Assembly (NCBI RefSeq): GCF_019973735.1
Contig: NZ_AP024463.1
Coordinates: forward strand, 2,542,001 to 2,606,000
DNA: 64,000 nt
From: Arachnia rubra
GTDB taxonomy: Bacteria; Actinomycetota; Actinomycetes; Propionibacteriales; Propionibacteriaceae
Reading direction: 5' to 3'
The notes beneath the pieces are model-generated. The model saw only the letters and a list, made by a program, of their open reading frames with translations. It had not been told where the DNA came from and did no database searches. Below, in pieces: positions 37,877-46,721 of the stretch. Position numbers and translations under genes: made by a program. Every line of letters starts with the position of its first letter. Position 1 is the first letter of the stretch.

Positions 37877-38814
37877 ACAAAGTTAAATTCCCTGCTCTAA
37901 TCGGTGATTCACCCCTTGCCATACTCGCGGCAATTGGAACGACGCGACTCATCTACGACTTCGCCGATGATGAAGCCCGGCTGGCATGGGATGCAACCGA
38001 TCATTGCCCCATACTGTTCTCCGCCATCCCGACTGTGGAAGCTGTTGCTGACGAACTGTACAAGATCATCAAGAATATACCAGCAGATGTTGCCGTGCCG
38101 AGCGGCCCTGTTGGCTTTCCACCCCCTGGGAGATCTCCCGATAAACTACGGGTAGAGCAGGGAGATCTACCTGATCTAGTATCTAGCCTAGTTTCAGAAA
38201 AATCCGATTCTGAAAAAGCCACAGTGCGAGCATGGCTAGGTAGCCTGATAACGGACTTGACTGTTGATTCAAAGAAACGTGGATCAATTAGTAATTTCAT
38301 CGCCTCATCAGGTGGGCAATCAATCGCCACTATGCTGAAGAACACTCTCACGGTTGTGCAGAAAAAACCAGATTATCTTCTTCAAGCTCTCGTTAAATGG
38401 CGTCGTTCACAAAAAGAATGTACTGGCGAATATTTAGATCACCGGGCAGTCTGGAAAGCAATTGAGGACGGTGCTGGTGTTCCTAAGATGCGAGGGGTAC
38501 CCGGAGCTACCTGGCTTGCACTGATGTCTTATCCACTTTGGATAACAACCGCTACAGGAAAACACGCCCACACAAGTGGTTGGCATCTAATATCCAAACC
38601 TCGTGGCTCTGCGAAGGAACTTCGGCTACCGCTCTGGGAAGAACCTATAGGTCCGGCAGCTATCAAAGCGCTAGTAGAACACCCTGCCTTGGATGCTGAC
38701 ATGATGGAATCCTTAAGCCAGGAAGTCCGTCTACTTGGCGTTTTCCACATCTGTCGTGCACGACGCCTAGGTGGAGATCACTCAGCTGGCGTATTAGCTC
38801 CGGTAATACGATGA
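37873..38814 (+). CDS. csb3: Csb3-like (Cas8u2/Cas8g) subunit
   Basis: This 313-residue protein occupies the position of the large-subunit-like gene in type I-G loci, between cas3 and cas4-cas1. It is far shorter than Csx17 (about 700-800 residues), so the Csb3/Cas8u2 branch fits better. Its start FPALIGDSPLAILAAIGTTR is like the family; the rest is poorly conserved. Codon use is visibly richer in A and T than in the surrounding cas genes (for example 38200-38460). It overlaps the cas3 stop and the cas4-cas1 start by four bases each. Confidence 0.65.
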   Translation: MNKVKFPALIGDSPLAILAAIGTTRLIYDFADDEARLAWDATDHCPILFSAIPTVEAVADELYKIIKNIPADVAVPSGPVGFPPPGRSPDKLRVEQGDLPDLVSSLVSEKSDSEKATVRAWLGSLITDLTVDSKKRGSISNFIASSGGQSIATMLKNTLTVVQKKPDYLLQALVKWRRSQKECTGEYLDHRAVWKAIEDGAGVPKMRGVPGATWLALMSYPLWITTATGKHAHTSGWHLISKPRGSAKELRLPLWEEPIGPAAIKALVEHPALDADMMESLSQEVRLLGVFHICRARRLGGDHSAGVLAPVIR

Positions 38815-40487
38815 CAGTCAGGCCGGATATCCCCGGGCTGCCGGAGATAGTCCCGGCACGCATGCTTAACGAATTCCTGTACTGTCCACGACTTTTTCAT
38901 CTGGAGTGGGTACAGTCCCGCTTCGCCACCAACGATGATGTGGAGGAGGGCCGCTATGTGCATCGTGTGGTGGATAAAGCGTCAGGGGATCTGCCCGATA
39001 AATCTGAGGCCTGGGACGGGAGAGTGGCGCGCTCGGTATCGCTCTCCTCGCCTAGGCTTGGACTGGTGGCGAAACTAGACGTGGTGGAGGACGGCGGAGA
39101 CGGTTCCGTCATTCCGGTCGACTATAAGAAGGGTCATCCGGACAAGGCCGGGAGGCCGTGGCCCAGCGACAGAATCCAGCTGCTGACCCAGGCGCTGCTG
39201 CTACGAGAAGCCGGACATACAGTTCATCGCGCAGAGCTCTGGTACGCTGAAACCCGGCAACGTGTGGCAATTTACGTCGATGAAGCCGCACTCGATGAAG
39301 TCTCGGAAACTCTCAAGGAGGTATGGCGTGTAGCGGCAGATCCGAACCCTCCGCCACCCTTGCGAAACAGCCCCAAATGTCCTCGCTGTTCACTAGTCGG
39401 AATCTGTCTGCCTGATGAGCTCGGAGCACTAAGAACTCCCCCGAAGGAACGACGGCCACTTAAACGACTACTAGCCCCTATTGTGGAAGGCCGCCCCGTA
39501 TATGTGACGCTGCAGGGAGCCACGGCAGGAATTCGGCACGAAAGACTAGAGATACGACTCGATGGGGAATTGCAAACCAGCTATCGCCTTATCGACGTGA
39601 GTCAGTTATGCATCTTCGGTAACGTAACCGTGTCCTCGCAGGCTCTACGAGAGCTAATGTCCCGCGAACTACCCGTGCTGTGGTTCACATACGGCGGTTG
39701 GTTCGCAGGAATGGCTGCCGGACTGCCTGGAAAAAATGTGGATTTGCAAATAGCACAGTTCGGGGCATCAGACAGGGATCGTTTGGCAATCGCCTGTCGA
39801 ATGATCTCAGGGAAGATTCGCAACAGCAGAACGCTGCTACGTCGGAATTCACGCACTGAGGCTGAGCGTATCGAAAGCCAACTCAAAGAGCTGGCTTCCC
39901 AGGCTATTCAAGCCAGCTCTCCTGGCCAGTTATTAGGCATAGAGGGAGCCGCTGCACGACTTTATTTTGGCAGTTTCCCAGCCATGATAGGGGCAAATTC
40001 ACGCGTAGACATCTCAGGTTTCAAAGAAAACGGACGTTCTCGACGCCCACCGCCTGACCCTCTCAACGCCCTTCTGTCATTCTGCTATTCCCTACTGGTA
40101 AAAGATTTGACAGCAACTCTTGCATCGATTGGGTTTGACCCATACTTCGGAGTATTCCACAAACCAAGGTTTGGTCGCCCCGCGCTAGCTTTGGATATAG
40201 CAGAGGAGTTTCGTCCGCTGGTGGCTGAGAGCGTGGCGGTGCAGGTCCTGAATAACCGAGAGGTCGGTCCGAATGATTTCCGGCACCGCGCTGGCGGTTG
40301 CATGCTGGAGTCAAGTGGACGTAAGGCAGTGCTGCGGGCATACGAACGTCGTCTCGAGCAAGAAATCACACATCCCCAGTTCGGTTATAAAGCGACCTAC
40401 CGTAGGATCATGGACATCCAAGCCCGTATCCTGGGAGCCTCCCTCACCAAGGAAATCGAACAATACACGGCGATGGTGACTCGATGA
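38811..40487 (+). CDS. cas4-cas1: Cas4-Cas1 fusion
   Basis: This 558-residue adaptation protein has Cas4 (residues about 1-210) joined to Cas1 (about 220-558). Cas4 shows the N-terminal Cys in NEFLYCPRLFHLEW, the nuclease core in PVDYKKGHPDK, and the Fe-S cysteines in CPRCSLVGICLPDE. Cas1 shows an N-terminal beta domain (VYVTLQGATAGIRHERLEI), the GIEGAAARLYF Glu, and HKPRFGRPALALDIAEEFRP with the metal-binding His and acidic residues. The fusion is typical of type I-G. It overlaps cas2 by four bases. Confidence 0.9.
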   Translation: MTVRPDIPGLPEIVPARMLNEFLYCPRLFHLEWVQSRFATNDDVEEGRYVHRVVDKASGDLPDKSEAWDGRVARSVSLSSPRLGLVAKLDVVEDGGDGSVIPVDYKKGHPDKAGRPWPSDRIQLLTQALLLREAGHTVHRAELWYAETRQRVAIYVDEAALDEVSETLKEVWRVAADPNPPPPLRNSPKCPRCSLVGICLPDELGALRTPPKERRPLKRLLAPIVEGRPVYVTLQGATAGIRHERLEIRLDGELQTSYRLIDVSQLCIFGNVTVSSQALRELMSRELPVLWFTYGGWFAGMAAGLPGKNVDLQIAQFGASDRDRLAIACRMISGKIRNSRTLLRRNSRTEAERIESQLKELASQAIQASSPGQLLGIEGAAARLYFGSFPAMIGANSRVDISGFKENGRSRRPPPDPLNALLSFCYSLLVKDLTATLASIGFDPYFGVFHKPRFGRPALALDIAEEFRPLVAESVAVQVLNNREVGPNDFRHRAGGCMLESSGRKAVLRAYERRLEQEITHPQFGYKATYRRIMDIQARILGASLTKEIEQYTAMVTR

Positions 40488-40774
40488 AAACACAACGGCG
40501 TCGTTATCTAGTGGCTTATGACATCCGTAATCCTGGACGACTCAGACAAATCTGCAAACTGATGGAAGCCCACGGAGAACGACTCCAATACTCCGTCTTC
40601 ATCTGCGACCTCAACAAGTCAGAACTGATCCATCTAAGATCAGCCGGAGAAGAAATTATGAACCTAGCAGTAGACTCGGTGGTGATTGTTGATTTAGGAG
40701 AGATCGGTGAGGACAGGTTCATATTCGTTGGAGCCCGCGAGGAGCTACCCACCCGAGGCCCGCAGATCGTCTAG
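40484..40774 (+). CDS. cas2: Cas2
   Basis: This 96-residue ferredoxin-like protein is the partner of Cas1 in spacer integration. The start RYLVAYDIRNPGRLRQICKLM carries the conserved Asp after the first strand (YDI) and ERLQYSVFICDLNKSEL is the usual second strand and helix. It is the last gene of the cas operon. The stop codon TAG is part of the left arm of an 11-bp inverted repeat that opens the leader. Confidence 0.9.
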   Translation: MKTQRRRYLVAYDIRNPGRLRQICKLMEAHGERLQYSVFICDLNKSELIHLRSAGEEIMNLAVDSVVIVDLGEIGEDRFIFVGAREELPTRGPQIV

Positions 40775-40940
40775 CGAGCGCTCCAGCGCCCTCCGTCCCC
40801 CTGGGGAGCGCTCGCGCCCTAGTCAACGCGAGTTTCCCAAGCCTGTCAGGGAGCAACAACCCGACTCGTCTGCCCCAGAACTTCCGCTGCTCGCAGAGAT
40901 GTGCAACACTGGTAGTCAGTTGGTGAAAAAATCGCGAGCT
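40775..40940 (+). promoter_or_regulatory. CRISPR leader with an 11-bp inverted repeat
   Basis: This 166-bp sequence separates cas2 from repeat 1. GCGAGCGCTCC (40774-40784) and GGAGCGCTCGC (40805-40815) are perfectly complementary; this may terminate the cas operon or be a protein site. Array decay at the far end points to this side as the leader. It is not A+T-rich as many leaders are. Confidence 0.6.
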
Positions 40941-42576
40941 CTTTTCCCAGCTCCAAAAGCTGGGCTCCATTGCGGCCGGGTCTTGCGCGACCATAGCGGG
41001 GAGTTGCTGCCGCTTTTCCCAGCTCCAAAAGCTGGGCTCCATTGCGGCAGCAGGACACGCTCGACTTCGGCATTGACGTTGTAGCTTTTCCCAGCTCCAA
41101 AAGCTGGGCTCCATTGCGGCATCGCACACCCACGAGAACTCCCCCTGGAGGAGGTCGGCTTTTCCCAGCTCCAAAAGCTGGGCTCCATTGCGGCACGTAA
41201 ACAAGGTTTGCTAGTCAAGTGGGGTGGCTGGCCCTTTTCCCAGCTCCAAAAGCTGGGCTCCATTGCGGCCCATCGGGACCGACTCCTGGAGATACCTCGG
41301 GCCGCCTTTTCCCAGCTCCAAAAGCTGGGCTCCATTGCGGCTTGGCTCTGCAACTTGGCGAGGTAGGTAGCCAGCTCTGCTTTTCCCAGCTCCAAAAGCT
41401 GGGCTCCATTGCGGCGAGACGAGTCGGTGTTGCTGACGGCGGATGCTGGCGACTTTTCCCAGCTCCAAAAGCTGGGCTCCATTGCGGCGTGTCCGCCTTT
41501 GCCGTGGACGAGGATGGATCGTCCCTTTTCCCAGCTCCAAAAGCTGGGCTCCATTGCGGCCATTTCGGTAACGCGAAGGAATGGCATGCTGCGGCTCCTT
41601 TTCCCAGCTCCAAAAGCTGGGCTCCATTGCGGCGACTGGACACTCTGGCTGGAGGACTCGGTCGGACGGGACTTTTCCCAGCTCCAAAAGCTGGGCTCCA
41701 TTGCGGCGACTGGACACTCTGGCTGGAGGACTCGGTCGGACGGGACTTTTCCCAGCTCCAAAAGCTGGGCTCCATTGCGGCTGGATGGCCTCGGTCACCA
41801 CCTCTTCGGTGAGGGCCCTTTTCCCAGCTCCAAAAGCTGGGCTCCATTGCGGCCGAGGATCCTGGACGAAGTAGGTTTGGACTTCGATGGCTTTTCCCAG
41901 CTCCAAAAGCTGGGCTCCATTGCGGCACGGCCGCGTCCCAGGTCGGTGACATCGAGTTGATCCTTTTCCCAGCTCCAAAAGCTGGGCTCCATTGCGGCCG
42001 GATGTACCAGATGTGGCTGGCGGTGATTTCGACTTTTCCCAGCTCCAAAAGCTGGGCTCCATTGCGGCAGGGCTGGTCAGTGGCGGTTGATGTGTGGCGT
42101 GACCACTTTTCCCAGCTCCAAAAGCTGGGCTCCATTGCGGCCGGATGTACCAGATGTGGCTGGCGGTGATTTCGACTTTTCCCAGCTCCAAAAGCTGGGC
42201 TCCATTGCGGCAGGCCGCTGATGCAGGTTGGCGAGGTCGTGGGTGCCTGCTTTTCCCAGCTCCAAAAGCTGGGCTCCATTGCGGCATGCTCCTCGCGTGG
42301 CTGATCAACAAAGGGGCTATCTTCTTTTCCCAGCTCCAAAAGCTGGGCTCCATTGCGGCAGGTATCTGCGGCCGGGGCATGAACCGGAGGACGTGCTTTT
42401 CCCAGCTCCAAAAGCTGGGCTCCATTGCGGCGCGATGAAGAGAACCACCCCGCCTGCCAGGATTGATCTTTTCCCAGCTCCAAAAGCTGGGCTCCATTGC
42501 GGGGCTTCGATGATCAGGAGCTGTATGAGTATGCGGTGAGCTTTTCCCAGCTCCAAAAGCTGGGCTCCATTGCAAC
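40941..42576 (+). CRISPR. Type I-G CRISPR array, 23 repeats and 22 spacers
   Basis: The 36-bp repeat begins CTTTTCCCAGCTCC and ends CATTGCGGC, with a stem (CCCAGCT, AGCTGGG) in its middle. Repeats start at 40941, 41013, 41085, 41159, 41234, 41306, 41380, 41453, 41525, 41598, 41672, 41746, 41818, 41891, 41963, 42033, 42106, 42176, 42250, 42324, 42396, 42468 and 42541. Periods of 70-75 give spacers of 34-39 bp. The last repeat ends in GCAAC in place of GCGGC. I infer plus-strand transcription: the 3' end ATTGCGGC is handle-like and the far end has decayed. Many frames across the array in both strands are artefacts. Confidence 0.97.
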
Positions 42577-42611
42577 TATTTTATTTGTCGCTAAATAAAT
42601 CAATCGGCTAT

Positions 42612-42645
42612 CTTTTTAAACTATAAAAGCTGGACCCGTTGAGGG
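42612..42645 (+). repeat. Decayed 24th CRISPR repeat
   Basis: CTTTT, AAAAGCTGG, CCC and GTTGAGGG match the repeat with one deletion and several substitutions. It starts 35 bases after the end of repeat 23, exactly one spacer length, so 42577-42611 is probably an ancient spacer. It confirms that the array's old end points away from cas2. Confidence 0.65.
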
Positions 42646-42744
42646 TTTTATATATTCCCCGTTCAGCATTCTCAAAAATTGAACATCGACTCTAACTTAA
42701 TATCGAATCTTGGACATGAATCTTCCCAGATCAGCATATATTAG

Positions 42745-43644
42745 GAGGCTTATTCATAGACTGTAGGCGAAGATGAGTCCTGTGACGGCTTGTATTGTGG
42801 TTTCGAAGGTGTTGTAGGGGCGGCGGTAATCGGTGTGTAGAACACGCCAGGTTTTGACGTTCGCGATGACACGTTCGATGAGGTAGCGGACGCGGTTGAT
42901 GGTCGTGTTGTTTCTTTTGTCGCTGTCGGTGAGTTCACCATGGGCGGGTTTCTTCGCGGGGGTGATCATCCCCAATCCGATGTAGCCTTTGTCTCCAATA
43001 TGACTTTGACTGTCGAGGGCTGCGAGGAAGCCGGATTCCTTGATGGCCTTTGCATCATGCACACTACCCGGCAGGGGCGGGGAGATCCAGGCGAGCTGTC
43101 CGGCCAGGGTGCAGGCCACTTGCAGGTTCACCCCCGTCGTGTGGTGCTTGCCTGAGTACAGCTCGGGACGGTCGTGCCACGACCAGCAGGACACCAGAGT
43201 ACCGTCGATGATGTACTGACGGTCCGGGTCGAGGTCCCCCACACTGGGCACCCAGTTCTGGAGGGCTTCGGCGATCAGGGGAGTGTAGACCGCCACCACT
43301 CGTGAGATGGTGGCTTGGGAGACTGTGTGGATGTCGGCCAGCAACTCCTGGGTGAGATTGTGCCGCAATATCAACACAGTGACCTGGATACAGCGGAACA
43401 AGCCCAGGACACGGGACCCTGCCGGGGGAAGGTTTCCGGAACGGGATGTGTGGATCAGTTCGCACAGGTTGAGGATCTGGTCACGGTCAAGGCTTGTGGT
43501 AGTATTCACGGCGGCGGCTTGTCTTTCATCTGAGGGTTTTCTTTCTGCATTTTGAATTATCTCAGATCGGGCAAGCCGCCCTCACATCCCCCTCGGGTAA
43601 AGTGTTAGCTGGGGAAAGCCAAAACACCCCTATGAATAAGCCTC
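42745..43644 (-). mobile_element. 900-bp IS, copy 2 (inverted relative to copy 1)
   Basis: The 15-bp terminal repeats are at 42745-42759 and 43630-43644. The 3-bp target duplication is TAG at 42742-42744 and 43645-43647, which differs from the CTT of copy 1. The length and the encoded transposase are the same as in copy 1. Confidence 0.88.
42754..43509 (-). CDS. IS transposase, DDE type (copy 2)
   Basis: This 251-residue protein is identical to the transposase of copy 1, with intact Asp, Asp and Glu motifs, so this copy should be able to move both itself and its partner. It faces back toward the CRISPR array. With copy 1 it forms the inverted pair that brackets the CRISPR-Cas locus. Confidence 0.88.
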   Translation of the reverse strand: MNTTTSLDRDQILNLCELIHTSRSGNLPPAGSRVLGLFRCIQVTVLILRHNLTQELLADIHTVSQATISRVVAVYTPLIAEALQNWVPSVGDLDPDRQYIIDGTLVSCWSWHDRPELYSGKHHTTGVNLQVACTLAGQLAWISPPLPGSVHDAKAIKESGFLAALDSQSHIGDKGYIGLGMITPAKKPAHGELTDSDKRNNTTINRVRYLIERVIANVKTWRVLHTDYRRPYNTFETTIQAVTGLIFAYSL

Positions 43645-43864
43645 TAGGCACACTCGGGCAATCAACTTATCATAGATAATTTTTGACTTAATCTCTACGA
43701 CATATCATGGCAAATAAACCCCTATGGTTGCTCATATTTAGCACGGTTGACATAAATTCAACATTTCTACTTTGTTATAAACTAGTTTGCCGGCGTCTCG
43801 GAGGCCTCTTTTGCTGAGAGCTGGCAGACTGTTCGCATCATGACCTCTGACGGAAGGGCAGCTG

Positions 43865-43915
43865 ATGACTGACGACCTTGTCGCGGCTACAGCAGAAGGG
43901 CGGCAGACCGAGTGA
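43865..43915 (+). CDS. 16-codon upstream frame overlapping the SAH-hydrolase fusion start
   Basis: ATG 43865, with the strong ribosome binding site GGAAGGG six bases upstream, opens a frame (MTDDLVAATAEGRQTE) whose TGA is at 43913-43915, overlapping the GTG start at 43912. It could be a coupling leader peptide, or the real N terminus of the fusion protein joined by a frame change. In the 267-bp spacer upstream (43648-43864) I see no riboswitch I can support. Confidence 0.4.
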   Translation: MTDDLVAATAEGRQTE

Positions 43916-46632
43916 CCGACCGCTCCGCCGCGCAGCTAGCGCTTCGCCGGTTCGCGGCTGCCACCAACCTCAGCATCCCCGGGCGGGCGTTCTGCACTCC
44001 CCGGAACCGTCAGCTGGCACGGGTTCTGCGGGCTATGGGCGCTCGGCTCGGGACGCCGGATGCCACTGCTGTCTTCGCGGACTCGCCGGTCGAGGGAATG
44101 ATCACCGTCACCGCGGACTCTGTGTTTGCCCCCGACGGGAGCATTCTCTCCCCCGCTGACTCGCCCGAGGACCGCCTGGCCTGGGCGCGATCCCACATGC
44201 CGGTGACGCTCGACGCCGCCTCCAGCCTCGACCTGACAGGCGTACGGATCGGGGTAGCGCTGGTCCTGGAGCCGAAGACCGCTGTGCTGGCGCTGGCGCT
44301 GGCGGATGCGGGCGCTGAGGTCTTCGTGTTTGGCCACGCCGAGGAGGTACGCCCTGCCGTGGCCGACGCCCTGCGGCAGGCGGGGCTGACCGTCTTCGCC
44401 GACCCGGACCCCACCCGGGAGGAGCAGCTCGCCCGCGACTTCCTGTCCTGTGGCTTGCATCTTCTCCTGGACGACGGCTCACACCTGATCCGGCTCGCCC
44501 ACGAGGTCGAGGGTGCTCTGGATCACCTGATCGGCGCGGCTGAGGAAACCACCTCTGGGCTACGCCCGCTCCGGGAATGGCAGCAGGCAGGCAGGCTGCG
44601 GATTCCCGTCATGGCCTCCAACGATGCCCGCACCAAGACACTGTTCGACAACGCCTACGGCACGGGCCAGTCCTGCCTGATGACCATCCTTGACCTCCTC
44701 GACCCAGGCCAGCACGGCTGGCCGCTCTGGGACAAGCAGGTGGTCGTGGCGGGATACGGCGACGTCGGCCACGGCTTCGCGAAACTCACCGCCGCGCTCG
44801 GCGGGCGGGTCGCCGTCGCTGAGCTGGATCCGGTCCGCGAACTCCAGGCCCGCATGGACGGGCACCGCACCGGACCCCTCGATGCCCTCGTCACGGACGC
44901 CGACCTGGTCGTCTCAGCCACGGGCGTGCGTCACACCATCACGGCCGCCCACCTGACACAGCTGCGCCAAGGCGCCGTCGTCGCTGTCATCGGCGGGGTG
45001 GAGCAGGAGGTCGCGATGGCCGACGCCGAGGCAGCCGGAGCGCATTGGGTCAGTGACGACGTCATGGCCCTGCGAAGCGGTCGGGCTGTGCGCATCCTAG
45101 ATCGGGGGAACTGCATCAACGTCACAGCCGGCGAAGGCAATCCCATCGAGATCATGGACCTCTCCTTCGGCGTCCAGGTGGCAGCGATACGACACCTTCT
45201 GAACCACCGCGACCTGCCCCCCGGAGTGCACTCACTGCCGCGGGAGGCCGACGACGCCGTCGCCCGGGCCGCCCTCACCACCGCCACGCCGGGTTCCCCG
45301 CACCCACCACTGCCCAGGCATGCCCCAGAACCGGTGCAGGTCTACTCCGCCGGCCTGGTCATCCCCATCACCGCCCCCTCCGTGCTGGGCGGAGCGGTCG
45401 CGGTGCGTGGGAGGCGCATCCTGCATGTCGGGGAGCGCGACTGGGTGGTGCGCGCACTACGGGAAGACGGCATCCGCTTCACGGAGGTCCACTGGCCGGG
45501 CGTCATCCTTCCTGGCCTGGTCAACGCCCACACGCATCTCCAATACACCAGCATGGCGGTGCTCGGGCACGGCCAATACCACGGATTCGACGACTGGGCC
45601 CAAGCCTTCAACCAGATCTACGATGCCCAGGCCCTCGACTGGGCATCCTCCGCACGCCAGGGAGCGCAGCTGAGCCTGCGGCACGGCGTGACGACGGTCG
45701 CCGACGTCGTCACCGACCCCTCGGCCGCCTCGGCCCTGCACGATGCGGGCCTGCACGGGGTGGCGTACTGGGAGGTCATGGACTGGACCAACGAGGATTG
45801 GGCCAGCCACGGGCAGGACGAGGTGATCGCGGCGCTGGAGGGGATGCCCACCCCGCCCGCGGTGGGACTGTCACCACACGCCCCCTACTCGCTGGATGCG
45901 AGACCCCTGCTCGACCTGCCCGACATCGCCCGGCAGCGGGGATTGCGGCTGCACATCCACCTGGGTGAGTCGCAGCTGGAAGCCGAATGGGCCGAGGGAC
46001 GCGAGGGCGACCTGGCGGACCTGTGGCGCTCCGATGTCTCCACCTCCTTCACGGCGCTGCGCGCCAGGGGTGTCGGGCACTCGGCGGCCCGGTTCGTCGA
46101 CGAGCTCGGGGTGCTCGGTCCCGACTGTCACGTGGCGCACGGCGTCTACATGACCGCCGACGACCGGCGGCGGCTGCGCGCCCGCTCCACGACGGTGGCT
46201 CTGTGCCCACGCTCCAACCGGGTGATCGGGCTCGCTGCTCCCCCCGTCGCGGCCTACCTGGCGGAGGGCAATCAGATCGCGGTGGGAACTGACTCGCTCT
46301 CCTCGTCGCCGTCGCTTGATGTGCTGGGTGAGCTGCCCGAACTCTACGACCTGGCCCGGGAGCAGGGGTACGCCCACACCGACCTCGGCCGCCGCCTGCT
46401 GCATGCCGCGACGCTGGGGGGCGCGACGGCGCTCGGCCTGGGAACCGGCCGCAACCGGGTGGGACAGCTGCAGGCCGGAGCGATCGCCGACATGGTGATC
46501 CTCGACGTGCCCGTCAGCGACGTCATCGGCACCATCGACGACGTGGTCCGGCTGGGTGCAGGCCGCCAGGTCGCGACGCTGATCGAGGGCCAGCTGCGCT
46601 GGCGTGATGACCGCTTCCCAGGGATGACATGA
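43912..46632 (+). CDS. Fusion of an adenosylhomocysteinase-like domain and an MtaD/TrzA-type amidohydrolase
   Basis: Residues about 70-440 resemble S-adenosylhomocysteine hydrolase: DDGSHLI, EETTSGLRPLREW, NDARTKTLFDNAYGTG (the K and D of TKxxFDN conserved) and the NAD site VVVAGYGDVGHGFAKL. Where the hydrolase has L-HMT-x-x-TAVL, this protein has LVLEPKTAVL, so the catalytic His is absent. Residues about 455-900 are an amidohydrolase of the nucleoside-deaminase group: GLVNAHTHLQ (H-x-H, residue about 537), HLGESQ (682), VAHGVYM, CPRSN and GTDSLSSS (Asp near 792). A single chain could deaminate S-adenosylhomocysteine and open the product, as two separate proteins do in methanogens. The first 60 residues match neither domain. 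Confidence 0.8.
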   Translation: MTDRSAAQLALRRFAAATNLSIPGRAFCTPRNRQLARVLRAMGARLGTPDATAVFADSPVEGMITVTADSVFAPDGSILSPADSPEDRLAWARSHMPVTLDAASSLDLTGVRIGVALVLEPKTAVLALALADAGAEVFVFGHAEEVRPAVADALRQAGLTVFADPDPTREEQLARDFLSCGLHLLLDDGSHLIRLAHEVEGALDHLIGAAEETTSGLRPLREWQQAGRLRIPVMASNDARTKTLFDNAYGTGQSCLMTILDLLDPGQHGWPLWDKQVVVAGYGDVGHGFAKLTAALGGRVAVAELDPVRELQARMDGHRTGPLDALVTDADLVVSATGVRHTITAAHLTQLRQGAVVAVIGGVEQEVAMADAEAAGAHWVSDDVMALRSGRAVRILDRGNCINVTAGEGNPIEIMDLSFGVQVAAIRHLLNHRDLPPGVHSLPREADDAVARAALTTATPGSPHPPLPRHAPEPVQVYSAGLVIPITAPSVLGGAVAVRGRRILHVGERDWVVRALREDGIRFTEVHWPGVILPGLVNAHTHLQYTSMAVLGHGQYHGFDDWAQAFNQIYDAQALDWASSARQGAQLSLRHGVTTVADVVTDPSAASALHDAGLHGVAYWEVMDWTNEDWASHGQDEVIAALEGMPTPPAVGLSPHAPYSLDARPLLDLPDIARQRGLRLHIHLGESQLEAEWAEGREGDLADLWRSDVSTSFTALRARGVGHSAARFVDELGVLGPDCHVAHGVYMTADDRRRLRARSTTVALCPRSNRVIGLAAPPVAAYLAEGNQIAVGTDSLSSSPSLDVLGELPELYDLAREQGYAHTDLGRRLLHAATLGGATALGLGTGRNRVGQLQAGAIADMVILDVPVSDVIGTIDDVVRLGAGRQVATLIEGQLRWRDDRFPGMT

Positions 46633-46721
46633 TTGCTCGCCAATCTGCCGATGAGGTTCACATGGTACGCGCCCCGCATACGCCCCGCTGGCTCATGCCA
46701 GTGAGTCCTAGGCTATGAGCC

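Noticed and set aside
40916..42575. Long reading frames in both strands across the array (up to 454 codons) with repeated NGAQLLELGK or FPAPKAGLHCG
   Set aside because: They are translations of CRISPR repeats; the 70-75-bp period allows open frames. No ribosome binding site and no protein-like spacers.
31538..43644. The whole CRISPR-Cas segment as one composite transposon insertion
   Set aside because: The two IS copies carry different 3-bp target duplications (CTT and TAG), and the cas ribosome binding site lies outside the left copy, so the cas operon was present before this IS arrived.
43780..43880. TPP-riboswitch-like word GCTGAGAGC upstream of the fusion gene
   Set aside because: The rest of the TPP consensus (the CTGATCTGG...CCAGCG half and matching stems) is missing, and the product has no thiamine link.
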